Positions 26,047 to 38,626 of a DNA stretch of 64,000 nucleotides are shown piece by piece; the stretch's first letter is position 1, and every line of letters begins with the position of its first letter. The DNA lies in the NCBI GenBank assembly GCA_963693285.1, contig OY848925.1, positions 1,528,932-1,592,931 of the forward strand, written 5' to 3'. The notes below the pieces were generated by a model, which made no database searches, had not been told where the DNA came from, and saw only the letters and a program-made list of their open reading frames with translations. This stretch comes from Xestospongia muta. Its lineage: Eukaryota; Porifera; Demospongiae; Haplosclerida; Petrosiidae. The position numbers and the translations under genes are program-made.

Positions 26047-26529
26047 CTTAATAACTGTGGACTCAGCATTAATTCTACCACCCATTTCAAATATGTGCCA
26101 GCAATTCATTATAAAACTTGATTGGTTGAATCAACCGATAAACAATCACTTGAGTTGCATGCTGTGTTCACTTGTATTATATGATGCCTATATACACATT
26201 GACAACTATTAATAACTTCTAATTACTATGAATTTTACAATTGATGTAGTTATTAATGATTTGTAGTAAAAGCACTTTCTAGGCACATATGTGAGGCACC
26301 GATTCCATAGTGACAGACCTACACACAAACATGTTATTTCGTCACTGTTCGTGTACGGTTTTTCGTACTTCTGACAATTAGTAACATGAATTATTAATTC
26401 CAGAGTATATTAATAGTGGCTGCAATGTCGTGGGCTAATATTAATTGTAGCCTGAGGGCTATGAATAATGGTATAATATCGTGGAGTACAAAAGTATGAC
26501 CATAGCCATTGATAAAGAATTATTTTGAC
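26047..26529 (+). promoter_or_regulatory. Class B upstream block of G5
   Basis: This block (ATAACTGTGGACT..GCAT.AATTCTACCACCCATT, later CACATATGTGAGGCAC and TAGTGACAGACCTACACAC) also precedes G7, G8 and G9, but not G2-G4. In G5 it is shorter than in the others. Promoter function is inferred from position. Confidence 0.45.
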
Positions 26530-29263
26530 ATGGACCTCTCTTTAAAATTCTACCTTTTACTCTTTTCATTGGCAGGTATATCAGTTGAACTAGCTATGTT
26601 ATTATTATAACCTGCTGTTATCTCTATTTAATATAGGTGCTGTCACTAATAATCTATCTTGTGGTCCTAATGAAATCATTTATAATGATGAATGCAAAGT
26701 AAATACATGTTTACAAGACAAACCTTGTCAACATGGAGGAATATGTAGTATGGGATCTTCTCCTGATCAATACACCTGTGATTGTACAGGTACTGGATAT
26801 CAAGGAGTGAACTGTGAAGAAGGTATGAGTGTAATGGAGTCACATATACTGTTTGTAATGTATAATATTTTGTTAATAGATGTGAATGAATGTGAAACTG
26901 GAGATCACAACTGTGCCTATTATACTACCTGTGTAAACACTGAGGGTAGCTTCATATGTCAATTTCAAAAGGAAGTTATAAAAGATAGATTACGTAGGAG
27001 TAAGTGAATTATTTAACCTATTGAATTGTAGCATCTTTAATTGCTTGTGTGGTAGTCATACTTTTGTAACTCAAGTCAACTAAAGAGCTAAAACTATGGT
27101 TTTTGTAGTTTGTTGATTAATAGCTGATGCCACAAGCAAGAAATTGATACTGTTACAACTGAACATACCAGTAGTCACTCACATAACAAGCTCTTGTACA
27201 ACATCACAAGGTTGACTATATTGACATTCTCTGCAAATGCATACTTATCTCATAAGATCAAATACTTCTACAAAATTAATATTATTTTTGACAAATACAA
27301 TCAAAATAATCATGAAACAGATTGAAATAACATACTAATTTTTGCAGTGATTCAAGGAATTGTTCCCTTATTTCTATGTATTAGAAACAGACTTATACAT
27401 TAGCTGTTAGACCACAAGGCACTTCTTCTTATTTACATTGTCTTGGCTTTAGAAAGATTCTGTAAGAGCAGTGACAAGATGTAACCATTAACTATTGAGT
27501 TTACAATAAATAATACAATGAGTGATCGTGTTTATTTATATAGTCAATACTGATTGTTTTGGTACCTCTCACTCTTCAGCTACATGTAATAGTTTCAATT
27601 ATGAAATATAAATAATATGCCACATTTCCTTGTGTTAGTAACACACACATGGATACATTAACTGTTAGATAATGAGACAACTCTTCTTTATTACATAGTT
27701 TTGATTATGTGAAGAATTCTGTAAGAGTAGTGACAAGATGTATAAGTTAATTAATGAATTTATAAAAAATAACACAATGAATGATCATATTTATTTGTAC
27801 AGTTATTGGTCCTCCTCCTCCTCTTCAACCATGTGGTGGTACCTGTCACTCTAATGCTTCATGTCTGTCTAACACATGTGTATGTAATTCAGGATTTACT
27901 GGAAATGGAACATTTTGTGAAGGTAAGTGAGTTATCAGGTCATTATTGGACACACTTACTAATATTTAACAATATATATTGTCCATCTGTTAATATAAAA
28001 TGTTATCTTAGATATAATTTTAGATATCAATGATCGTGACATTTATATACATGACTGTAATTTAAACATTAGCACTCGTATGAACAAAATTGGTAGCAGT
28101 AGTTGTTAATGTAGGTTTCCGGAAATCCATGTAGTGATTGATGTCATATATTTAAACAATTATACATTACCTTTATATATATGTTTGTGTGTACAGAGAT
28201 ATATGCACTTACTTTAACCTACTATTTACTATGTCTACTAAATATTTTCAAAATAAAGAGGATAAATTACGTAATTTTAGGTAAAATGTACATGGTACTT
28301 AATTGTAATTATCTTTTATCTTCTATTAACTATACAATGAAAATCCATTCTAAGTTGCTACAAGGCCAAAACTAGTGTAATTTAATATGCATAAAGCCAA
28401 CTATAGTTGTATCTACAACCACATTGCTTTTACAACCACTTTGCTATAGTAATTGATCATGGCTTCAATTGAAGCTATAAGCATATATTATTTCAACTAT
28501 ACTATCCAGTTAGTTAAGTTGAAATAGTATCTACCTCTCCCTCATAGTTTCAATTGTTGGACAAAGAGCACTTTTTGGTTCCTAGTTGACTTTATACATA
28601 TTGAATTAAGATCAGTTTTGGCTATATGGTAACTCATTAGTAGGCTTACATTATATTGATGAGATTATAGCAATGAAGACAATGGTTGAAATGACAAAAT
28701 GCTATTTTAAGTGTACATGAAGTCCTCAATGTTGACAAACTCTACTATTTTTCTGTTATACTGAACATTTTACAACATTCTTCACAATATCTATTTATAG
28801 ATATCAATGAATGTAACACTGGAAGCCATGATTGTCATCAAAATGCTACCTGTATGAACAATGTAGGTAGCTTTACATGTCAATGTAATACAGGATTTAT
28901 AGGAAATGGAACATCATGTGCTGGTTAGTTATTCAATAGTTATGATCATATATACTAACAAGAATTGTAATAATAGAATTGTGTCTTAGTATATCCTTTA
29001 ATAAACTAAGATGCAGTTATTGTACAGTAATATAGCATATATGGCTAGTTTTATAGCTTGTGCCTTTGTCTTATGTCAGCATTCTTTGGTATGAGGAGGG
29101 TTTGTACATGTGACATTTGTCATATTTATAATACATTATGAGTCATGGATTGTTCACTTCTGTAGTTGATTGCTATGAGGATTGCAAAAGGAAGTTACTT
29201 GCTATAGTCTGTCATGATATGATGAAGAGAGGAGAAAGACTTCCAATGCCATGTAACACATGA
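26530..29263 (+). CDS. G5: secreted EGF-cbEGF family member
   Basis: Exons 26530-26575, 26637-26822, 26880-26999, 27803-27922, 28801-28923 and 29166-29263 total 693 nt (230 residues). The order is signal peptide (MDLSLKFYLLLFSLAG), EGF, half-cbEGF ending DRLRR, a proline-rich-start EGF (IIGPPPPLQPCGGTCHSN), cbEGF ([18 protein letters not shown]) and the four-cysteine tail (VDCYEDCKRKLLAIVCHDM...PCNT). A broken extra EGF exon at 27544-27600 and a decayed cbEGF exon at about 28024-28110 lie in its introns and are skipped in this model. Exon 4 is almost identical to that of G2, pointing to exchange between paralogs. Confidence 0.78.
27544..27600 (+). pseudogene. Truncated EGF exon in G5
   Basis: After an acceptor (TTTATATAG) the sequence TCAATACTGATTGTTTTGGT... 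matches exon 4 of G7 (44817) but stops in mid-exon at AGTTTCAATT. From there the sequence switches to the intron that precedes exon 4 of G2 (about 10440 onwards). This is a recombination breakpoint inside an exon. Confidence 0.7.
28024..28110 (+). pseudogene. Decayed cbEGF exon in G5
   Basis: ATATCAATGATCGTGACATT... followed by GGTAGCAGTAGTTGT is a cbEGF-like exon with lost cysteines and a stop (TTGTTAATG). Equivalent decayed exons occur in G6 (41117-41240), G7 (45018-45140) and G8 (55129-55256). Confidence 0.6.
28338..28708. repeat. Foldback element copy in a G5 intron
   Basis: It carries the same internal palindrome and right end (GTTGAAATGACAAAATGCTATTT) as the element at 82-523, with the left arm shortened. 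It lies between exons 4 and 5 of G5. Confidence 0.55.
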
Positions 29264-30049
29264 AGTCTTTCAGAATAACAAGACAGTTTTAAAACAGATC
29301 AGTATGTTAATGATTTTTTCTATTGTTATTTTAAAAGTAGATTTTGAACACAGTAGCTAGCTATATTTGTTTATTTCTTGATCTTAAAATCATTATGTTT
29401 TCCTGTAATATGTTTAAACCACTTTTGACTAAAACAAAAACTACAACTAAAAATATTTTTAAATGTGAACTAATTTAAAATTAAAACTAAGTCATTCTTA
29501 TTTTGACAACTATTATGTAGCTTACATGAATGGTTTATTATGAAATCCAAAATTTACATATATTACTCACTGTATAATTATTCCTTTATATTGCTTTGTA
29601 ATAGTACAACATACCAACAAGTTATTCAGTGAGTAATTTTAGATCACATAATAAACCATTATTCAAACTACAAATTTGTTCTCAAAATAACATATTTAAT
29701 TCTTACAGTGGCATGTATATTATCTAGATCTGACATTATAATATCATCAGTTAACTAGTATGATGTTGATACCCTTTAGTGGTCTCCTTAGGTCAAGATT
29801 GAAAGATCTTAAGCGACTCTTTTATGAAATGATAACCAAAACATCTTTATATTTAACTATTACAAACTGCTTTTTAGTTAATTAAAACTAAAATATTCAT
29901 TGAAAAATAATCATGGTATATAGATTAAATAAGTCATCATTTAGTAAATCACAAATTATTTAATAAACAAATAATGAACATAAAAAGTAATAATTTGTTA
30001 ACTGTACCATTGAATATATTTAATTTTGATACAAATAGCACGGAATAGG
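29264..30049. other. G5 3' flank
   Basis: No gene. Segments are shared with the flanks of G6 (42121-42740) and G7 (45722-46990), e.g. GTACAACATACCAACAAGTTATTCAGTGAG and AGATC.TTATATTTAACTATTAC. It probably includes the 3' UTR. Confidence 0.5.
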
Positions 30050-30543
30050 TGTCCAATATGCGTTCAATAAAATTAATGCTTGATTTTGTTGCATTCAGAG
30101 AAGTTTTTGAAAAATTCATCAATTATAATTTCAAGTCTTACATGTATTTAGAACTGAATATGTCCTCGCTCACTTTGGGACATTAAAAACTGTTCCAAAC
30201 TTGCCTTTCTAATTACTTCATGTTCCTCTTGGAGTTTCTCAGGAACTAAGTAGGGTTTGTCAGCCCCACATAACTAAAAAAGCAAGCAATAAATCATCAA
30301 TTGTGTACATCAGAGTACAATCACAATATTTATTCCTATACAATTAAAAGTGTTATTGTACTATATTGCACAAACTACGATAACATTGAATGTATTTGTT
30401 AGTGCCACACCCACTTCTTCCATTTCTCTGTTGTAACGATCATAAGCAGACGCTCAAGCTGCAAGGTTATTAGCTTCAGCTGTTGCTTGTAACATTGACT
30501 TGGGTTCAGGTAGTTTATCACTCTTAAATATCTTGATAAATGC
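30050..30543 (-). pseudogene. Atlastin copy A (C-terminal part)
   Basis: On the - strand, an exon starting at 30543 after TTTTAG reads [17 protein letters not shown] and continues [10 protein letters not shown], a hallmark of the atlastin helical middle domain. An in-frame TGA (30454-30456) follows. A second exon from 30274 reads LCGADKPYLVPEKLQ..H but has lost the following frame. Atlastins are ER-shaping, membrane-fusing GTPases; no GTPase part is present here. It is a dead duplicate convergent with G5. Confidence 0.75.
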
Positions 30544-30549
30544 CTAAAA

Positions 30550-31185
30550 TAACAACAATACTTAGTGTGACAACACTAGTGATTCTTATGATAATTAAAT
30601 AAAATATTAAGTCTGAGTTTTCTAATCTGATTGTCAGCTCTATTTCAAAAGTATTTCAATATATTTTAAATCATTATGTTTTCATGGCTTGTAATAAAAT
30701 TATGTCAAAGTCAAAAATAGAGGACTTCTCTAGTACTAAATATCCAATAACTCTAAAACCAAACCTCTAACATAACGTTGCAAGACATGTATTATTAAAG
30801 ATATCTTGTACCTCAAATAGTCAAAGATAAAATCCTTCTAAAGTGGCGTTTCATAATATTAGCTGGCGAGGCAGCAAAAGTTTTCGAAGCCACAACTTTT
30901 TTTAATTTCCTGAAACATATGTGTTTATCATTACAAATCATCCGCTTATTTATTACATTCAAGCTGTAACAAGAATATTTACTAAAGCTGATGAGTATTG
31001 AGTGCATATATATAGAGTATATGTTAGAAGCTGTAGTGGTCACATACAAATTCATGCATGGGAATATGTGTGGGTATGAGCAATTGAAATCACAGATTTA
31101 TTATTTGTCTGCCACTTTCTAGAGTTAAGAATGATGCATACTATTAAATTTGAGACTCAGAGCTACTCTATCAAATTTAGGACTG

Positions 31186-31223
<38 letters not shown>

Positions 31224-31472
31224 CCTATATATCATTAAAAATGCGTCTATAATCAACAGAAACATTTTGACATAGGTACATTATGTATATGTATATAATA
31301 ATTAAAAATAAACATGTTTATCACAAACAATAATAATGTTAACCTTTATGTGATAATTCACAATAATAATTATTATACTTATTATTATCCAGACATGTTA
31401 TTTTCACTCAATTAAAACTTTTAAAACCAATAAAGTAAAATATTAGAAAATGATAAAAAATAAGTCTTGTAA
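30550..31472. other. Intergenic region with a block shared by three loci
   Basis: The block 30660-31250 recurs at 38340-38620 (inside the CARD-lipase-GTPase intron 1) and at 47570-48043 plus 50012-50170. Shared text includes ATTACATTCAAGCTGTAACAAGAATATTTACTAAAGCTG. It appears to be atlastin intron or flank DNA. It contains a (TA)n run. Confidence 0.5.
31187..31219. repeat. (TA)n microsatellite
   Basis: Run of TA dinucleotides. Equivalent runs occur at the same place in the duplicated blocks at 38591-38623 and near 50131-50154. Confidence 0.9.
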
Positions 31473-34400
31473 TCATTTTCTCAGGAATTTACCAAATTCT
31501 TCTGCCAGTTCTGGCTGTTGTAAATGGGATTTTAACATTTCTTGTATCCACTGTCCAATACTATAAGGAGTATATATTCCAACTTGCTGTAAAGATTGAC
31601 GACCCTCATCAGAATTCATTGGAGAATATTCAGTTTGTAACAGAGAGCATAAGTGAATGTTGCACAACATATTGTCAGAATATTTACCCCCAACAATTTT
31701 CTGAAATAATCAGAATTAATGCTAGCAATTATTTTTTATTACTATACCTCTAACTCTTGCTTTACAAGGTACTGAATTTCTGGCAACTTATCAGGTTGAC
31801 ATACAGGAATGGAGTCCTTAAAGTTGTCTTCATATAATCTATCAGCATGTGTCAGACAAACTAGAACAGGTATAGATGCAAACTCTTTCTCAAAATGATG
31901 CATCCAATCACCAGCGGATTTTGTATGAAACCTCCTATATAAAGTTGAAAATACTGACAATATTACAAGAATTAACTGTACTAGGCCATAATGCTGCCAT
32001 ATGTACATAATTATATCTATACAGTGAATATAGACATAAATAGTGTGTGAAATGATGGTATTATACATACCAATTATTAAATGTACACTTACAACCAAGG
32101 ATTGAGTGTCAATCCAACAGTAACATATTCTATATACATGATACACTGCTCCTATTAATCAGCAAAATTCATAATATAACTCACTCATAGCTGCAGAGAA
32201 ATATCACTATTTGAGCTAAACCAACTAAAATGGCAGCCAATTCAGGTATTGACTCATCTCTATCATCAACGCCAGGAAAGTCTATTATGCTGAATCCTTG
32301 AATAGCTTCTTCCATGTTGTAAATCAAAGGTACAGTAGTCCTAGCAGCCTGTGTTGTACCAGCTACTGCCTACATTAATGTAATGAATCAAGAAAAGTTA
32401 AAGAATTATGTACCCTTTTTTTAAAAAGCTTTTGAACAAGTGTTGACTTTCCAGAGTTGACTAAACCAATGATGCCAATTGTAGTGTAACTGGCTAAACC
32501 TTCTCTCAGACGATGAATATTCAATGCCCATATCAACCAACGTGCTAGTAATGGACGGTGAGTCTCTGGCACTAAAGAAAGTGCTGTGTCTTTAAATTTG
32601 TTGTCCCAATGTCTGATGACAGATTCAACTTTTGAAGAAGTGTTAATTTTAAGTTTCTTACACAAACCAACTAATTCTCTTTCAAGTGAATAACTAATGT
32701 AGTGACTGCTACAAGTTACAGTTTTCTCCATTCCTTGTATTAGAAACTGAAGTTTTCCAGCATAATTCATATCTTGCATAAGATCAAGTGGTTGGTCTTT
32801 TTTTTGGTTGAAGATGCCTTGGATGTATTTAGCAATTTGGACAACCAATGACTGATTTTTAGATGTCGATAGAATTTTTAGAATATCTTCATTATTGAGG
32901 GCAAACAAAGCCCATACACCAACTGCTTCTGTGCCATGTGAAGCTGTAAGGGCAAGTGCTGTGTCAAAGGGATTATCTACTAGAGGTACACGAATCTGCT
33001 GCTCCATAAACCCACCAAGCATGGCAACACAAGGCTCTAAATTATTTTCAATCATGCTGTTAACACAACGTAGCATTTGGCTGTTGTGAATGGAAGAACT
33101 ACCAATATCAGATTTTTGTTGCACAGCCAAGGAGCGAAGAGTATTTCTTGCGACTCTTAAAATATCAGGCAAAGGAGCAAATACATTAATTTGTTTGGTA
33201 TTTTTGGGTTGTTCTAAAGCTTTTGATATTGGATAAACTTCACCAATATTCCTTCCACTCACAAGATTTATATTTTGCCTTTTTGCTATTTGTGCATCTG
33301 ACTTCTCAAGTAGTTGTTTGTGTATCTCATTAAACATTCGAGCATCAAATGCTATTTTCGAAGGAAATATTTCCTCAAGTTTACTACTAGGCTGCTTTTG
33401 GTATTGCATTGTGGCTTGTATACTTGCAGTAGCCTCAGAATATGATCTCTGATCCAGCTGTGTGACATGACGTGAAGGCTGCAATAATGGAGGCTGCATG
33501 AACCATTGCTGCCTCATAGCTATAGTAGACAATCTAAATGCAGCTTGAGCACAACCTTCAACTATCAGGACAGAAACAGGTATTCGAGAAGGTAAAATGT
33601 TCTGGATTAAGGCATCAGCACATTTTAATGCAGTAACTTCAGATAAGCAATTAGCAATAGCAAAAAAAATGCTTTCCATAGGTACTATTCGAGCAGCCTC
33701 TTGAAGGAACTTCAAAATAAATTGATAGCGTTTAGATGGACGAGAACCAACATCATCTGGAGCTGGTTGCTCAAGCAAAGCACTGAGAAATGCTAGCTTT
33801 ATTATCTGACTAGGAGTTTGCTTTGCTAATTGACTTTGACGAAATGATATTGGATCAATATACTAAAAAAAGAAAAATCTATATTGTTAAACTAGCCATT
33901 AATCAGAATATTTACAAAAAACTACATACAAAGAAAATCAATTTGTTTTTTTCTTTTAGTTATTATTAATATCCAGTGGCAAATTACAAAGATCAGAAAA
34001 AAAGCTCAACCAATATGATCAATCTATTCCTCAATTTCAGTTGGTCTGCTGACGTGTACATTGTATAAGTGTAATTTTTAAAAGAACCTTCTTTAAATTG
34101 AGTTGTATTGATTTTTCTTTATCTTACATGTATCTACACAGTGTTACATTAAGGAAGATTGGCCACTGGACAGCAAAGTTTTAAGTTGTCAGCTCATTCT
34201 ATAACAACTAAGCTTATATGAAACATACAATAAATATCTGGCAACAGAAAGTTTTCAGAAAGTATAATGGTGGCAAGCTGACCAAACTTTGGCTGTTTGT
34301 AATGAAGGTCACATCATCAAAAAGAATACAGGACAGATACAGCAACAATATATTTTTTTCCAAAATGGACATACCAATGTGGGTATATTAAGATCACCTT

Positions 34401-37400
34401 GCATTCTTTGTGTGGCAGTTAAAATAAAGATGGTTATAATGAACTAACCTTTAACAATGCAATGACACGCTTCCGAATGGAAGCAGAAAATTGGCTGTTG
34501 ATAGTAATACTTGTGGCTAGCTCTTTTAAATGTCTGGCACCATGTTTAAATAGATCAGACTGTTCATCCAAAATGTGAATGCATTCTATTTGCTTTTGAG
34601 CAATGTTATTAGCTGTTATTTCAATTTCTATCAACTCTGAAACATTTTCAAAATCAATTCTAATTGTGTCACTAAACCAAAGATGATCTCCCTTAATAAC
34701 AATGGCTAACTCCTTTCCATGTGGGTGGACATGAACAAAAAGCTCTACATCAGAAATAGATGGTTTCAAAGACTTGATTTCTGATACCGAGTTTGGAGGT
34801 TGGGTTGAAGGAATTTCAAATGGTGGATCTTTATCTAGATACCCACGAAGAACTTTGTGTCGATAAATAGCCATGCTGTGCTATATGTAAAAGACAACTT
34901 TAAAATAATATTAAATAAATGAATATATATAATACATATACTGACTCAAATGGCATCCATAGATATTTATATTGCAGTTAATTTATTAACATTAGTGGTA
35001 TTTAAGTTAGAGTTCCTGTAGACAAGAATATACTACACAATATAGTGATCATTGCATGGTGGATATTCCTATCTAGCTAGACTTACTGGAAAGACAGTTA
35101 GCATAACAGCTATCAAAAGTATTAAATAAATGAAAAGCTTACTTTAACAAATATTTCAGGGGGAGAGAGCAATATTACACTCTGAAAATATTAGAGTGGG
35201 CAACATACTATATACTACATACATCTACCAAACAAATTGCTGTTTGACTTTTTTTTGCTTTTGTTTATGCATACTATAATAGACTCATATACAATTAAAC
35301 AATTGAAATATTAAATTTGTTAAGAGGGGGAACAAAAGCTTCCCAAGGGGAGGGGGAGACAAATGTCTCTCTCCCATACCTAAATGAAATCCTAATAAAT
35401 ACATTACCTGTGCAAAAAGCTCTAAAGTCAAATTCTCAATATTTTTCACACCCATGTAAATAAGTTCTTGTTCAGGGTCGTAGAGTTTGGAACAAATTAA
35501 TCCTTGATAATCACTTTGACTGATCATATATGTGCTTCCAGTATGAACACCAATCTCTGCTTGATTCCAATCCATCTTCAAAGAGTCCTTCAAAATGTCC
35601 TTCAATCGAGAGAGTGAGTTGTTCCTTTCCTTTTGATCAGCACTCTGAGCATTAAAGTAGTTAAAATTAAAAAAATATATATATTTCATTTTGTTACCTG
35701 GACTTTCAGCAGACAGTGCAACAATAAATTTGGCCATGATCTTTCTGAAAGCTGTATAATTAAAAAAGCAGACAAATAAAAATAAGTAATACAAAAAATA
35801 CCATATTTCTTGGATTAAATAACCCAGAATTTAAACAATGTAGGTATTTATTCAGGTAGACATCTAGATACATACAATATGTTAACTGTTACTTTGTCAC
35901 TTTTTGGACTTTAAATGTCCCTTTATATAAAATTATTTGATTTTTATGTGTAGAATACAATAGTGAAAACACTTATTATTCACTTATTCACGAAGGTTTG
36001 GTATGCCCATGAATTATAAGATAATTTGAGTCAGTTGCTGTGAACATAGTCATCATATTAGAATGTATCCAACACAAGCACTGTGAATGAATGATTACTC
36101 TTACAGAAAATCATTTTTCTCCATACTATTGATATTGACTTAGCTTGAATTCAAAAAAATTGCATAAAATAATTTATTTTAAGATTGCTTTCATTTGAGG
36201 TTCTAAACAAAATCAAAATTATAAGTTACTCTAAGGTTACAGCAGTGAAAGAGGACTCATGTCTTATATACTAAAAGCTCCAGGATCACTTTACACTATG
36301 AGTCAATGCTCATGATAAAGGCAAAATGAAATTCTACAAGATTAAGGCATGTGTTGACATCAACATACATAGTTGACGTTTCTCTGAAAGTCATGTATAA
36401 TAATAGATTAAGAAGATGTGAAATAACTATAATGGACATACATGCATGTGGCATACACAGACAGTCAAAAGAGTCTTAAGATTGCCTAGGCTCTCTCTAT
36501 ATATGTACCGTACATGTATATGTGATTAAGTCACACTTAGGAATGCTATAATTGCTTTACCAGAACCCAAAACCATAGGCATTCAGGAACTTGTGATTAA
36601 TTGTGTATACACGAAAATGCTACTCAATGTTTAACAATGCAAGAACATGAGAAAGTAAAGAACAAAAGAATTCAAATTCTTCTGAATTATGACAAGCTAA
36701 AAAATCTACACTGTGACTGCACTTATCAACATTATAACCCATAGTCATGTAATCAAGACATTCTGTATCCAAGTATGCATATTCCTAGCTTAGTATACAA
36801 ATTTCAACAAGTTAACATACCTTGTCACCAACAACAACCTTTGCAAAAATGCTAACTTCAAGAAATCGAAGTAGTTTAGGAATATGATCATCCTTAAGGT
36901 AGAAAGAATGGAATGACTGAAGAATCTTTGGACATTCTTTCACAGTTTCTTGCACCAACTTGATAGGGGTGAGAGGAACTCCAAACATTATGCAAGTGAC
37001 ATTTGTAAGTAGACTTTGTGTGCTAACTAATGGTAAATTCCACAATTTAGCTGTAATATAACTGGCAAGAAGACCACCAAATGAGAAACCTAAATGAATA
37101 AATGGACTGACTAGAAGCATAAAAATACAATTACATACATCTATAGGTATGTCTGTGGCCATAACATATTAACTACTCAAAATCATTGATTTATATAAGG
37201 TGTTATTAGCCCCAATAAATTGGCTTAGAAACGATCACAAAAGGTAATGGTTATAGGATTCAGAACTCATTATTGTAGTTACCATATCTAATTTATATGT
37301 GTTACAGACAATCCATAATGACACTACTGGACATGACTCACCAGTAAAAACTAGTCTCTTTCCCTGTCGAAGCAATTCAAAAAAGTATCTAAGAGGAATA

Positions 37401-38588
37401 GATTCTGTCTGATTATCTAAACCTAATAATGCAGAAAAGTGATATCTCATTAAATGATGTATTTCACACCTTCAAGTACTGAGGAGTACTCAAGCCACTT
37501 TTCGATACAACTTTCTCCTTCAAAAGCAATATAGAAAATATCACCTGTAATTGCTATAAACATCTTTTGTTTCCCTGACTTTGAAAGGGACATTTCTGAG
37601 AATGCATGGCTTTCAACATTAAGTATGTCATCGTGTCTCCCAGATGAATAAGTAGAAGCAACAAAGGCACATAATGAGGCATGATAGACTGTACTCTTAG
37701 AGAATAGGGGAGGGAGGTCAGCAGTAGGACTGTCTGATTTAGGAAGTGTTGGAGGGGAACTTTTTGTGACCTCTACCATTTGCTGAGTCTCATCAAGTTT
37801 TTTATAACACCAGTCTGTAATGTCTTCTGGAATCAAAGCATCTCGATTTAGCTCAATCAAATGTTGTCGAACAATTTCTGGCTTAACTCCTTCCTCTAGT
37901 GATTTTTCAATGTGTTCTTTGATACGAGATTTCACTAGGTTCAATGTTGCATCAGAATCTATGCCAGATTTATCTAAATCTCCAGAATACACACGAAGTG
38001 CTATTATCAGTGATTTCAATCGTGAATCTTCTTCTTTTTGGTGATCAGTCTCATTTCTGTCATCATCTATAAATGAATAAATAAGATATCTTACAATTAC
38101 TTGTGACTTTTGAGGACATTCAAGGTGCACACATTGTTTTCAGTATTTACATGCGTGAAATGATATCCAATAAGCATATACTTGTTATACAGTAAAACTT
38201 CAAAAACAGTAAGAGCTTCTATCATTTTTTTAAGTGTATGATTTTCATATGTTTTCACTTTTTTGACCTTTTATGATATTTTTTCCTTCTTTCTTGACAG
38301 CTGGAACATCATTTTGAGCTGTATAAGTAAAACATGTGGTGATTATCATTACAAAATCATCAGATTATTTATTACATTCAAGCTGTAACAAGAATATTTA
38401 CTAAAGCTGAAGAGTATTGAGTGCATATATATAGAATATATGCTAGAAGCTGTAGTGGTCACATACAAATTCATGCATGGGAATATGTGTGGTTATGAGC
38501 AATTGATTATTTTCTTTGCTGCTTTCTAGAGTTAAAAATGATACATAATATTATACATGGGAATCAGAACTACCCTATCAAATTTAGT

Positions 38589-38626
<38 letters not shown>

